Shown: piece by piece, positions 18,945 through 25,630 of the stretch
Numbering within the stretch: position 1 is the stretch's first letter
Layout of the letters: every line of letters starts with the position of its first letter
DNA from: a virus
Reading direction: 5' to 3' (one strand)
IMG/VR virus record: IMGVR_UViG_3300020436_000037
Location: 1 to 34,353 of that record
Length of the DNA stretch: 34,353 nt
Program-made: the position numbers and the translations under genes
The notes under the pieces: generated by a model
Told to the model about the DNA's origin: nothing
Database searches by the model: none
Seen by the model: the letters and a program-made list of their open reading frames with translations, nothing else

Positions 18945-19691
18945 TTATATTTGAAAACTACCACTTCCATTTTTATATGACAATGTTCCAGTAGAATTAT
19001 ACTCTCTATGTAAGGTTTTATAGTGTTTTTTAATAACATTTATAACTCTAGTTATGTGTTGAGTATTTGAACCAGTCATTTCTCTAATTAAAACATATAA
19101 AGCTTTTTTATTAAAGTTTTCAATCATCTGTCGTGTTTTCATCAAATACAATACAGAGTCTGCAACTGCAATATCTTTTTTTCTTCTAAAGATTGTAGTT
19201 AGATTAGACTCAAGATAACCTATCAATTCATCAAAAAATTCTACAGTATTTTCACTCATACCCTCTTGTTCTGACAATGATGACATATGATTATTATAAT
19301 CCATACTATCAGTACTCTTATGTAGTTTATACATTTTATAATTTCTATTGTTGTTTAATATTAACCAATTTTTAGCTACAACAGAAAAATAAGAAAACGC
19401 TCTTCCCTTATCAGCTTCATACTTCTCAATATTCATAACAAGAAATCCAACAACATCGTGTTTAACTTGTTCCGATGGGACATCAAAGTAATAAAACTTA
19501 TATGTATGAATTATATTTTCTGCTAATTTATCAAAAGCATATTGTATCTCTTCTCTATATATTTTATTTCTCATTGATTGAGATTTTTCATTTTGGTATC
19601 TAATTATAGCTTCTTGTACAGGAGTTCCAAAGTAAATTTTACTCTTTTTCTTTCTTGGTTTTTTCTCCATTATTGGTTTGTCTTCTGACAT
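18945..19691 (-). CDS. Late-transcription sigma factor, gp55-like
   Basis: This 248-residue protein matches T4-like gp55, the minimal phage sigma factor that replaces host sigma on RNA polymerase and recognises late -10 boxes. Diagnostic segments are YFGTPVQEAIIRY near the N-terminus, then HDVVGFLVMNIEKYEADKGRAFSYFSVVAKNWLILNNNRNYK (about residues 78-120), the region 2-like part. The C-terminal half contains a helix-turn-helix-like stretch (LIREMTGSNTQHITRVINVIKKHYK). It is the last gene of a unit starting at promoter P2, with a strong terminator behind it; the next gene is the first of the baseplate operon. The start is supported by GGGAGAAATAGA. Confidence 0.88.
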   Translation of the reverse strand: MSEDKPIMEKKPRKKKSKIYFGTPVQEAIIRYQNEKSQSMRNKIYREEIQYAFDKLAENIIHTYKFYYFDVPSEQVKHDVVGFLVMNIEKYEADKGRAFSYFSVVAKNWLILNNNRNYKMYKLHKSTDSMDYNNHMSSLSEQEGMSENTVEFFDELIGYLESNLTTIFRRKKDIAVADSVLYLMKTRQMIENFNKKALYVLIREMTGSNTQHITRVINVIKKHYKTLHREYNSTGTLSYKNGSGSFQI

Positions 19692-19692
19692 T

Positions 19693-19965
19693 CTATTTCT
19701 CCCAGTATTCTGTTATTTGTCCCATTAATACTTTTAATGTTGTAAAAAATGTACCCACTTCATCATCAGATTCAAATGTACCTTTTGAATCTATATCTTT
19801 TAATTTTTTATCGACATCTTCAACGGTATCTGTAAAACTGTCAATCCACATCTGATATTCTTCTATTTGGTCTTCATAGGTAGTAACTTTAGAATTTAAA
19901 TTCCAAATCACATATATACAACCAAATACAATCAGACTTAAAATTATTATTAAAATTATTTCCAT
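19693..19965 (-). CDS. Small membrane-anchored coiled-coil protein conserved in T4-like marine phages
   Basis: This 90-residue protein has one N-terminal membrane helix (residues about 3-24, IILIIILSLIVFGCIYVIWNL), then a cytoplasmic helical domain with YEDQIEEY and a conserved GTFESDDEVGTFF segment. This arrangement, next to gp55, is a recurrent feature of cyanophage-type T4-like genomes; the function is not known to me. It overlaps the preceding gene by one base in a TAATG junction and ends 1 nt before gp55, indicating coupled translation. Confidence 0.65.
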   Translation of the reverse strand: MEIILIIILSLIVFGCIYVIWNLNSKVTTYEDQIEEYQMWIDSFTDTVEDVDKKLKDIDSKGTFESDDEVGTFFTTLKVLMGQITEYWEK

Positions 19966-20228
19966 TACTGTATACTCGATAAGTCTTTTCTAGCACCACA
20001 TTTTAAACAATAGTAAAATGGAACTGGTACTACTCCAACTTTACCATTAGGTGAAACTAATGCAGAAACTTTTCTTAATTCAACAGCTTCATCAAAAGCT
20101 TCTCCATCACAAACTACCTCGATACCCTTTTCTAAGTCTACTTGTTTTGCTCCACAAACAATTACTTTAGTATCTTTCATAATATCTATATTCATCTGTG
20201 GTGGTTGTTGTTGTCCATCTATTTTCAT
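19965..20228 (-). CDS. Small conserved zinc-ribbon-like protein
   Basis: This 87-residue protein has a CGAKQVDLEKGIEVV segment, the central ELRKVSALVSPNGK, and a C-terminal VPFYYCLKCGARKDL. The CLKCG pair may form half of a zinc site with C25 and C40. The same gene order (HD hydrolase, this type, membrane coiled-coil, gp55) is typical of T4-like marine phages. The function is unknown. Confidence 0.6.
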   Translation of the reverse strand: MKIDGQQQPPQMNIDIMKDTKVIVCGAKQVDLEKGIEVVCDGEAFDEAVELRKVSALVSPNGKVGVVPVPFYYCLKCGARKDLSSIQ

Positions 20229-20231
20229 ATC

Positions 20232-20966
20232 CTATCCCCCGAATAAATCATTAAATACCTTACTTTGACTATTTGTTAATTCTTCTTTTCTTTTAGCTTT
20301 AGTAACATAGTCTTCACTTGAATGATTATACTTCCACTCCTCATATTCTAATTTAGATGCCATCATATCACCCTGATGTAGAATAGTTGGTAGATTTGTT
20401 TTCAATTGAAAGTCATCCATATAAGTCATAAGATAACCTTTATTAGCTTCTTCATACAAACCATCAGTAAGTTTAATTGCTAAAAATTCTTGTTCTGTCA
20501 TTGGAACTTGGAAATGATTTAAAAGAAAGAATGACCTATCAGTAACATTCATATAATGAATATTTCCGTTATGATTATAAATCTTACCTTGATTCTTTCT
20601 ATGCCATTCTGAATCATTTGGTACATAGTAGTCTCCTTCAAGTGAACCTACCTTACCTAAGTCGTGATGCATTGCACTAAATACTAATTCCTCATCTGTC
20701 CAATTAATATGAGCTCCCATATCTTTCCATAGTTGTCCAACTTTTTGTGAACACTTAATAACATGCAGTATGTGTTCTATATAACCACCTGGAAAAGCGT
20801 TGTGGTATTGTTCTTTACCACTTGCTGGTGCAAACATAATTCTATCTTTAAAGTGTTCATACATCTTTAGAAGATTATCTCTTTTATCTCCATCAAATGT
20901 ATTATTAACAAGTTGTATCAACTTGTCATAATTTTGTTGTAACTGTTCTGCTGTTAATTCTTTCAT
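20232..20966 (-). CDS. HD-domain metal-dependent phosphohydrolase
   Basis: This 244-residue protein has HD-domain motifs: GGYIEHILHVIK (His65, His68) and MHHDLGKVG (His101-Asp102), followed by a downstream Asp (about residue 195, HQGDMMASK) that can complete the metal site. Such enzymes cleave phosphoester bonds of nucleotides; the substrate is not predictable from sequence. It is the first gene behind promoter P2, with a leader of about 26 nt, and is followed in tight order by two small conserved genes and gp55, so it may belong to early or middle expression. Confidence 0.8.
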   Translation of the reverse strand: MKELTAEQLQQNYDKLIQLVNNTFDGDKRDNLLKMYEHFKDRIMFAPASGKEQYHNAFPGGYIEHILHVIKCSQKVGQLWKDMGAHINWTDEELVFSAMHHDLGKVGSLEGDYYVPNDSEWHRKNQGKIYNHNGNIHYMNVTDRSFFLLNHFQVPMTEQEFLAIKLTDGLYEEANKGYLMTYMDDFQLKTNLPTILHQGDMMASKLEYEEWKYNHSSEDYVTKAKRKEELTNSQSKVFNDLFGG

Positions 20967-20998
20967 TTATGTAAAAACCTCAAATTTTATATTGTTAT

Positions 20999-21028
20999 AA
21001 TATACAAGCTTTTAACTATACGAGTCAA
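20999..21028 (-). promoter_or_regulatory. Sigma70-like promoter P2 for the HD-gp55 unit
   Basis: The minus strand carries an A-tract, GCTC, TTGACT (21023-21028), an 18-bp spacer containing AAAAGCTTG, and TATATT (20999-21004). It belongs to the five-member promoter family with a GCT word repeated at 23-bp offset. It lies directly behind the terminator at 21039-21077. Confidence 0.85.
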
Positions 21029-21038
21029 GAGCTTTTTT

Positions 21039-21077
21039 AAAAAAAGACCAAAGGCCCACATTAAGTGAGCCTTCGGT
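21039..21077 (-). terminator. Strong rho-independent terminator closing the tmRNA-porin unit
   Basis: On the minus strand a 13-bp stem (ACCGAAGGCTCAC pairing with GTGGGCCTTTGGT, including two G-U pairs) encloses a 5-nt loop TTAAT and is followed by C and seven T. It lies 25 nt after the stop of the 57-residue gene and immediately before promoter P2. Confidence 0.92.
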
Positions 21078-21101
21078 TTAAGATTGGTGAGTTAGTTTGA
21101 A

Positions 21102-21275
21102 TTACTTCTTACCAACTGCATCTCTAACACCATACAGACCAAGAGCTGCTAGAACACCGAAAATAGATTCTGGAATTACAATTCCAAATTCACCAGCGAT
21201 ACTAACACCACATACTACTATTGATGTCCATATTGTTTTAGATTTCCACCATTGTTTATCTTGTATTACACTCAT
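21102..21275 (-). CDS. Small membrane protein, holin-like candidate
   Basis: This 57-residue protein starts MSVIQDKQWWKSKTIW, followed by a hydrophobic segment with TSIVVCGVSIAG and a second one with IPESIFGVLAALGLYGV, and ends RDAVGKK. The W-W-K-S-K-T-x-W entry followed by two short hydrophobic spans resembles small phage membrane proteins sometimes labelled holin or holin-associated. Charged termini on both ends fit a hairpin in the inner membrane. The start has an AGGAGACTAAA site. No lysin lies next to it in this window, so the holin call is only a suggestion. Confidence 0.65.
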   Translation of the reverse strand: MSVIQDKQWWKSKTIWTSIVVCGVSIAGEFGIVIPESIFGVLAALGLYGVRDAVGKK

Positions 21276-21294
21276 TTTAGTCTCCTAAGTTAAT

Positions 21295-21522
21295 TTACTT
21301 ATTATCCCATAAACCAATTAATACAATCAAGGTCAAAAGACCCGTCAAACCCCCAGAGAGGAAGCTGTTTACAAGGCCGTTGATATTCCCAATGATGTCT
21401 AACCCAAGTACACTACCGAATACTATCTGTGATAAAATACCAACAGATACTAATCCACCTAGTACACCTGCGAAACCACCAAGAAAATCTGACATTGTTC
21501 CAAAGATTGACTTAACATTCAT
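21295..21522 (-). CDS. Small Gly-rich hydrophobic membrane protein
   Basis: This 75-residue protein has at least two hydrophobic segments (roughly residues 12-37 and 50-71) that are rich in Gly, Leu and Val, and ends LIGLWDNK. The pattern fits a small inner-membrane oligomer; holin, pinholin or superinfection-immunity roles are possible. It is followed 19 nt later by the 57-residue membrane gene, and both are downstream of the beta-barrel gene, so three envelope proteins in a row share one transcript. The start is preceded by AGGAGAATAACT. Confidence 0.6.
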   Translation of the reverse strand: MNVKSIFGTMSDFLGGFAGVLGGLVSVGILSQIVFGSVLGLDIIGNINGLVNSFLSGGLTGLLTLIVLIGLWDNK

Positions 21523-21553
21523 AGTTATTCTCCTATCGTTTTTTTATAATGAA

Positions 21554-22378
21554 TTAAAACTTATAGCTTGCTCTGATTACAAAATCTGAACCTTCTTCAC
21601 CTGAAAGCTCTGAAGTTAAGAAAAAGTTATCAGTACAACTATATTTAACGCCGTATATCAATTCGTTATCGGTAGAGTCATCACCATCAGAACTATACCC
21701 AATCAGAATTGATGCACCTTTGAAGATTTCAGGTGATACAACAGAGCGTAACCAAAACGCACCATTACCTTCATCTGACAAATCATACTCGAAAGAATTT
21801 TCAATTGGAAAACCAAGTACACTTACTTCTCCTGAAACATCTACAAGTAGAGCATCATTACTATTAACAGAGACACCTACAGTCTGGTCAAAGATTGAAT
21901 AAGACAGTCTTCCTGCCCAAAATTCATCATTACCATAGAGTGCTCCAACACCTATTCCTAGCTTATTAACTGAAAGACCTACACCTTCGTGAACAGAATG
22001 CTCTCTTGGTAGAGAAACAAAACTATTGTTTGATGGTCTGTGTAGACCCCAAGCTAAACCATAAGGTTCTGCTTGTTGACCAAAAGTTAATGATACATAA
22101 TCAGTTACATTCCACTTATACCAAGCTTCTTCAACTGATACCCCATCAACTTCAGTTAATACTGTACTCAATTGCCATCCGTCACCGCTTAAAGATAATC
22201 CTGTGTAAGGACTTGAGAAACTCAATACATCTTCACCTTCTAGGTTTTCACCATATGTGAAATCAGTACTAAATTCCCCTGATACTTTAATTGATGGCTC
22301 ACTTACTGTCTCTTCAGCGAAAACAATTCCACTTACAGCAAGTACTACGCATAACAATATCGTTTTTAGTGTATTCAT
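21554..22378 (-). CDS. Outer-membrane beta-barrel (porin-like) protein with signal peptide
   Basis: This 274-residue protein begins with a typical signal peptide (MNTLKTILLCVVLAVSGIVFA, likely cut after residue 21). Alternating-residue strands typical of a barrel follow: IKVSGEFSTDFTYG, LSLSGDGWQLSTVLTEV, YVSLTFGQQAEPYGLAWG, GAFWLRSVVSPEIF. It ends FVIRASYKF, the C-terminal aromatic (Phe) signal for BAM-dependent outer-membrane insertion. The first about 100 residues resemble small porins, including a conserved GQQAEPYGLAWG-type loop. Predicted location is the host outer membrane. It follows the trypsin-like protease gene after a 202-nt gap that may carry its own promoter and a hairpin. The role (receptor masking, nutrient uptake or envelope change) is unknown. 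Barrel and export call firm; porin function inferred. Confidence 0.75.
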   Translation of the reverse strand: MNTLKTILLCVVLAVSGIVFAEETVSEPSIKVSGEFSTDFTYGENLEGEDVLSFSSPYTGLSLSGDGWQLSTVLTEVDGVSVEEAWYKWNVTDYVSLTFGQQAEPYGLAWGLHRPSNNSFVSLPREHSVHEGVGLSVNKLGIGVGALYGNDEFWAGRLSYSIFDQTVGVSVNSNDALLVDVSGEVSVLGFPIENSFEYDLSDEGNGAFWLRSVVSPEIFKGASILIGYSSDGDDSTDNELIYGVKYSCTDNFFLTSELSGEEGSDFVIRASYKF

Positions 22379-22580
22379 ACTACTATCTCCTATGTTGTTC
22401 TTAGTTACATTACACTTTATAACAAAGATACGCCAAATTTTTCATATAATAGACTTTTGATTATTATTCATAACGGAAATTAACCCTTTTAAGGGCGAGG
22501 TAGGAAACCCCTTGAAATATGTAAGTTTATTTTCATATCGTATATAAGTATAACCTAAAAGTTTAAAATACAACTTTTTT
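22379..22580 (-). promoter_or_regulatory. Leader region of the porin gene with a late-type motif and competing hairpins
   Basis: This 202-nt gap has no gene. On the minus strand it holds a variant of the AT-rich motif at 22538-22551 (ATACTTATATACGA). Further downstream an AAGGG (22507-22511) and a CCCTT (22491-22495) can pair, while the same CCCTT can instead pair with a second AAGGG (22484-22488). The AGGAGATAGTAGT site directly precedes the porin ATG. A nine-codon reading frame at 22468-22442 has no evidence of function. Confidence 0.4.
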
Positions 22581-23426
22581 TTATTTTTCTTCCTCACTAT
22601 CATCTTTTTGTTTTTTAGGGTCTTGTGTCTCTCCCCTAAGTTTAGAACAATCTTCGATAGTGTAATTATTATCATAGATGAAGTTATAATGATTTTCATC
22701 TAATAGATTATAAATTCTTTCAATTGGAATAAAGTATCCCATATGAGTTATAGCATCAGAACTAAATCCACTCGGAGATACTGATATTCTTGATGGAACA
22801 CCAATCCAATCATACTGTTTTCTTTTACTTGAATATCTATAACAAGCTCCACCACTATTACCATAGATAGTTTGAGCTGATGACATCCAATATTTATAAT
22901 GGTCTATCTCATCATCCATATAAGTAATAATACCTTCAGATGCGATAGGTGGGTGACCAAGAGAAGCTCCAACTGCAAAAACTGGGTCAAATATATGTAC
23001 ATCACTTATATCATCCATTGGAAATAAGTTTGCTACATAATCACAAGTATTCTCTGTATCTCTAACTCTTAATAATGCCCAATCTTGACCACCTTCTACT
23101 TCAGAATAGGCTACAATATCAGCTTCAACGGCAAAAGAACCAATACAATTTGAATAATTATTGTATCTAAAATATTCAACAGAAACCGTGTCTAATATCT
23201 CAGTATCTACTTTTCTTTTCAATACAGGATTCCACTTCTTAACTACTTTAATATTATCAGAAACAACATGCTGATTAGTAATAACATAAGTATAAACTTG
23301 ACCATCTACTGGATTCTTTTTTGAGTATACTACTGTACCACTACCACCCGATTTTTGAGTCCTAACCCTAACTGTCGGATAAAACATCTCTATATGTTTC
23401 TGTTTTATTTCTTTCGATGCTGACAT
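22581..23426 (-). CDS. Trypsin-like serine protease, cytoplasmic
   Basis: This 281-residue protein has the full chymotrypsin-fold triad: His53 in YVITNQHVVS, Asp115 in GGQDWALLRV, and Ser191 in TIYGNSGGACY. A GGSGTVVY strand precedes the His, and an ASLGHPPIASEGIIT strand lies before the Ser, as in HtrA/trypsin-like peptidases. There is no signal peptide, so it should act in the infected cell. T4-like phages normally use a different (gp21-type) prohead protease, so this enzyme is an addition. It lies 36 nt downstream of the tmRNA and upstream of the porin gene. The C-terminal tail is highly charged (KKQKDDSEEEK). Its target is unknown. Confidence 0.85.
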   Translation of the reverse strand: MSASKEIKQKHIEMFYPTVRVRTQKSGGSGTVVYSKKNPVDGQVYTYVITNQHVVSDNIKVVKKWNPVLKRKVDTEILDTVSVEYFRYNNYSNCIGSFAVEADIVAYSEVEGGQDWALLRVRDTENTCDYVANLFPMDDISDVHIFDPVFAVGASLGHPPIASEGIITYMDDEIDHYKYWMSSAQTIYGNSGGACYRYSSKRKQYDWIGVPSRISVSPSGFSSDAITHMGYFIPIERIYNLLDENHYNFIYDNNYTIEDCSKLRGETQDPKKQKDDSEEEK

Positions 23427-23462
23427 AACTATTCTCCTAATTAAGTTGTTGTTTGTTGTTTG

Positions 23463-23809
23463 TGGAGTCGGCGGGACTCGAACCCGCGTCTTACCAGTTT
23501 CCTACATAAAGTCGTCTACAAGTTTGGATAGTTTTTCTTTAAAACTCTATCAAAAATCAAATGATGTTTTCGAGTCTTTCATTACGACTAAATGGATTAA
23601 TTACTACTCCCAACCCATTTACAGAAGGAGGTTCTTCCGATATGACACCACTTATTCCCCTATCGGAATCATCAAGGAGTGATGGGTGACTACTTACGCA
23701 GCCGCCATATATTGATATTCGTTTCCGATTATCGTTTTTTGATTCGTAAGTGAATCATACTACTTGCACTCTATGTCAAAAATCTAGCAATCGATTCCAA
23801 GTCGACCCC
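23463..23809 (-). ncRNA. ssrA: tmRNA (one-piece), encoded by the phage
   Basis: This RNA of 347 nt has both tRNA-like ends. The 5' end GGGGTCG pairs with CGACTCC at the 3' end, with a G3-U70 wobble pair and discriminator A, the determinants for alanylation. The 5' part continues ACTTGGAATCGA, matching the tmRNA D-loop signature. The 3' part has GCGGG, TTCGAGT, CCCGC, a perfect T arm. Between them an mRNA-like stretch encodes a short tag, and hairpins occupy the region between tag and 3' end. CCA is not encoded. tmRNA with SmpB releases ribosomes stalled on broken mRNA and tags the product for proteolysis. It begins 3 nt after the stop of a 52-residue gene, so it must be cut out of a longer transcript from promoter P3. 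No smpB was seen here, so host SmpB would be needed. Confidence 0.95.
23694..23726 (-). other. tmRNA tag reading frame
   Basis: The open frame GGA AAC GAA TAT CAA TAT ATG GCG GCT GCG TAA encodes GNEYQYMAAA. A Gly first codon and the Asn/Glu/Tyr content resemble tags of the Bacteroidota type. The end is AAA rather than the usual LAA, though the small hydrophobic C-terminus needed by ClpX-type proteases is kept. The resume codon is inferred from the frame and not proven. Confidence 0.8.
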
Positions 23810-23812
23810 ATA

Positions 23813-23971
23813 TTAAAAATCTAAATTATCAAATTTTTCATCTTGATAACTTTCGTCATTATCTTCTTCGGTTTGTAAAATTTCAATACACTCTAAAACA
23901 AGTTTCCAATCTTCTTCCATATAAGCTTGTTTTAATAAATCTACAACCGTTGTAATTTCATCATTACTCAT
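23813..23971 (-). CDS. Small acidic protein, unknown
   Basis: This 52-residue protein begins MSNDEITTVVDLLKQAYMEEDW, continues KLVLECIEILQTEEDNDE and ends DEKFDNLDF. It is predicted to be two helices with a strongly acidic tail. A GGAGATGTATT site precedes the ATG. It lies directly upstream of the tmRNA (3 nt between stop and 5' end), so its message must be separated from the tmRNA by processing. No family was recognised; the acidity would fit an inhibitor or DNA mimic but nothing shows this. Confidence 0.65.
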   Translation of the reverse strand: MSNDEITTVVDLLKQAYMEEDWKLVLECIEILQTEEDNDESYQDEKFDNLDF

Positions 23972-23980
23972 AATACATCT

Positions 23981-23994
23981 CCATATATACTTAT
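23981..23994 (-). promoter_or_regulatory. Possible variant of the late motif upstream of the tmRNA segment
   Basis: The minus strand reads ATAAGTATATATGG, 11 of 14 bases like the exact copies, placed 9 nt before the 52-residue gene. If active it would drive the tmRNA and protease late. The match is weak. Confidence 0.3.
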
Positions 23995-24037
23995 ATATTT
24001 AAATAATATATATCGAGTAACTTAAAAAAATAACAAA

Positions 24038-24397
24038 TTATGCTTCACCAGTTTGTGGTGAATCCTTTAGTAACTTTTTAAGTTCTTTTAATTGTTTATC
24101 TTCATCTGATATATTTTCTACTTGTTCTAATATATCTTCAAACAATCCTTTAACTTTATTATCTCGTTCTTTAATAACTTCATCCACTATTAAAGGTATT
24201 TCATCTTTACCAGCTATTCTAGCTTCTTCTAAAATTTCAGTTATAACATCTCCTTGTGTGAGACAATAATCTAAATCCTTCATCATTTTAAATATAGCAT
24301 GCTTTACCATTCTCATATCTGATGTTATTACTTTTAAATTTTCAATGATAAGCTTATTTGTTAAATCTTTTTTCGATGTAGGTTTTTTGTCACTCAT
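24038..24397 (-). CDS. Helical protein of unknown function
   Basis: This 119-residue protein starts MSDKKPTSKKDL and is mainly charged helix with heptad character (VIKERDNKVKGLFEDILEQVENISDEDKQLKELKKLL). I prefer the ATG at 24397 over one four codons upstream because GGAGAAAATT lies immediately before it. It lies between the LWNW-type membrane protein and the acidic 52-residue gene. No domain was recognised. Confidence 0.55.
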   Translation of the reverse strand: MSDKKPTSKKDLTNKLIIENLKVITSDMRMVKHAIFKMMKDLDYCLTQGDVITEILEEARIAGKDEIPLIVDEVIKERDNKVKGLFEDILEQVENISDEDKQLKELKKLLKDSPQTGEA

Positions 24398-24418
24398 AAT
24401 TTTCTCCATATTATCGTC

Positions 24419-24432
24419 TCTATTAATAAATA
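24419..24432 (-). promoter_or_regulatory. Possible late-type motif (variant H)
   Basis: The minus strand reads TATTTATTAATAGA, close to the variant at 30666-30679 (TATTTATTTATAGA). It lies 21 nt before the preferred start of the 119-residue gene. Confidence 0.35.
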
Positions 24433-24436
24433 GTCC

Positions 24437-24718
24437 TTAATCAAACAAAAGTGATTTCTTACTACTTTTTTTGTGACCTACACTACTATTTCGATTATTT
24501 TGTATCATACTACTTGTATTACCAAATAATATATTAGATAGTGCACCAATTCCAACAGCTTGTAATATATTAATAGTTGGTAATCCAAACAAATATGGCA
24601 TCAACCAGTTCCATAATAACATCAAAGGTATTGAAAGTATACATATAGTTAACAATACTAACATAAAACCAGCACACATCCAAGTAAACATTGTAAATCC
24701 ATCTATTTTATTATTCAT
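24437..24718 (-). CDS. Small membrane protein with an LWNWLMPYLFGLPTI core
   Basis: This 93-residue protein has a first membrane helix (about residues 8-34) and a conserved LLWNWLMPYLFGLPTINILQAVGIGALSNILFG region forming a second membrane element. A basic cytoplasmic tail with a run of Lys and Ser follows. The same core occurs in small inner-membrane proteins of several bacteria and phages, function unknown. It is the first gene behind promoter P3, with a short leader. The start has a GGAGATTTT site. Confidence 0.6.
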   Translation of the reverse strand: MNNKIDGFTMFTWMCAGFMLVLLTICILSIPLMLLWNWLMPYLFGLPTINILQAVGIGALSNILFGNTSSMIQNNRNSSVGHKKSSKKSLLFD

Positions 24719-24743
24719 AAAATCTCCAAAATAATTTAATTAT

Positions 24744-24773
24744 AATATAAGAGCTTTTGCTTATACGAGTCAA
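24744..24773 (-). promoter_or_regulatory. Sigma70-like promoter P3 for the tmRNA-porin unit
   Basis: A minus-strand A-rich stretch and GCTC precede TTGACT (24768-24773); an 18-bp spacer with AAAAGCTCT leads to TATATT (24744-24749). The GCTC word is repeated at 23-bp offset. Confidence 0.85.
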
Positions 24774-24791
24774 GAGCTATTTTAATGAAAT

Positions 24792-24817
24792 ATGGTGGAG
24801 CAAGGCCACCCCACCAT
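24792..24817 (-). terminator. Probable terminator hairpin after the hsp20 unit
   Basis: A 7-bp stem ATGGTGG/CCACCAT encloses a GC-rich 12-nt loop. The minus-strand continuation ATTTCATT is only moderately T-rich; the plus-strand side (TTTTCTTTG) is better. It lies between the 60-residue gene and promoter P3. Confidence 0.45.
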
Positions 24818-24866
24818 TTTCTTTGTAACCGTTTTTACGCATCGTTATCTTATCGGGAGAAAGATA

Positions 24867-25049
24867 TTATATTTCTTCATATTCAACATCTATAATTTCA
24901 TCTAGTATAAAGAACACATTTTGATTACTCTTTATTACTAAATCACAACCATAATTTTCTTTTAACTTGGAAGGATTTTCTATACGATGTGCTTCTATTT
25001 TAGCACATACCTTCCATAATTTGCCTTGAAAATTAAGTCGCTCGAACAT
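24867..25049 (-). CDS. Small protein coupled to hsp20, unknown
   Basis: This 60-residue protein starts MFERLNFQGKLWKVCAKIEAHRIEN and ends FFILDEIIDVEYEEI. Its ATG overlaps the hsp20 stop codon (TAATG), so it is translated by coupling. The beta-rich C-terminus (LVIKSNQNVFFILDEIIDVEY) suggests a small beta domain. No family was recognised. It is followed by the probable terminator at 24792-24817. Confidence 0.6.
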   Translation of the reverse strand: MFERLNFQGKLWKVCAKIEAHRIENPSKLKENYGCDLVIKSNQNVFFILDEIIDVEYEEI

Positions 25050-25510
25050 TAAGATATTTTAATGAATTTTTTCTTAGGTTGTTCAGGTTCTTTCTTAGGA
25101 ACAGATATTGATAACATACCATCTTTAAATTTAGCTGATACATTATCTCCATCCAAATGGTCTCCTAAGTTGAAAGACCTTTTAAATGATGATTGTTTCA
25201 ATTCTCTTGTTATACATTTACCACCATCTGTATCAAATCCGTGTTTATCACCTGATATGGTTAGCACTTGTTCTTCCACATCAATGGTCACATTTTTTTT
25301 ATCCAATCCAGGAATTTCTGCTACGATACCTATTTTGTCATCATATTCATAGACATTCACTTTTGGATAAGCACCTTGATTAAAAGATACACCGACTTCC
25401 TCTTGAAAAGTTGGAAATTGTTGAGCCATTAATTGGTCAAATATTTTATCAAACGGGGTTAAAAATTCATCTCGGTTGAGATGTTGTGGTTTTACTACTA
25501 TTCTTTTCAT
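25049..25510 (-). CDS. Small heat-shock protein (Hsp20/alpha-crystallin family)
   Basis: This 153-residue protein has the alpha-crystallin domain at about residues 48-145: PKVNVYEYDDKIGIVAEIPGLDKKNVTIDVEEQVLTISG, then FKRSFNLGDHLDGDNVSAKFKDGMLSISVPK, including the conserved GMLSIxVPK. The usual C-terminal I-x-I tail is only weakly present (FIKIS). Hsp20 proteins hold unfolding proteins as an oligomer, and T4-like cyanophages commonly carry one. It is preceded by a 120-nt gap holding an exact copy of the late-type motif, so it may be expressed separately from the upstream enzyme genes. The start site AGGAGAAGAACT is clear. Confidence 0.92.
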   Translation of the reverse strand: MKRIVVKPQHLNRDEFLTPFDKIFDQLMAQQFPTFQEEVGVSFNQGAYPKVNVYEYDDKIGIVAEIPGLDKKNVTIDVEEQVLTISGDKHGFDTDGGKCITRELKQSSFKRSFNLGDHLDGDNVSAKFKDGMLSISVPKKEPEQPKKKFIKIS

Positions 25511-25586
25511 AGTTCTTCTCCTATTGTTTAATTAACTATTTAGTCTAACTAATCAAATCACCCTCTTTTGAGCTGTGATTCGTATT

Positions 25587-25600
25587 TCATATATAAATAT
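25587..25600 (-). promoter_or_regulatory. Candidate late promoter motif (copy C) upstream of hsp20
   Basis: An exact copy of ATATTTATATATGA on the minus strand, 77 nt before the hsp20 start. Between motif and gene the leader can form a hairpin (AATCAC/GTGATT with inner CTC/GAG). Confidence 0.55.
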
Positions 25601-25630
25601 ATGTTATATTGTAAAAAATACAATTTTTTT

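Noticed and set aside
22442-22699. Minus-strand frame overlapping the end of the protease gene and the leader
   Set aside because: It is out of frame with the protease, lacks a ribosome binding site and has Lys/Ile-rich composition typical of a shadow frame.
23463-23682. Plus-strand frame across the tmRNA and its left side
   Set aside because: The region is fully explained by the tmRNA structure on the minus strand.
25062-25352. Open frame on the plus strand opposite hsp20
   Set aside because: The minus-strand alpha-crystallin domain explains the sequence; no promoter or ribosome binding site on the plus strand.
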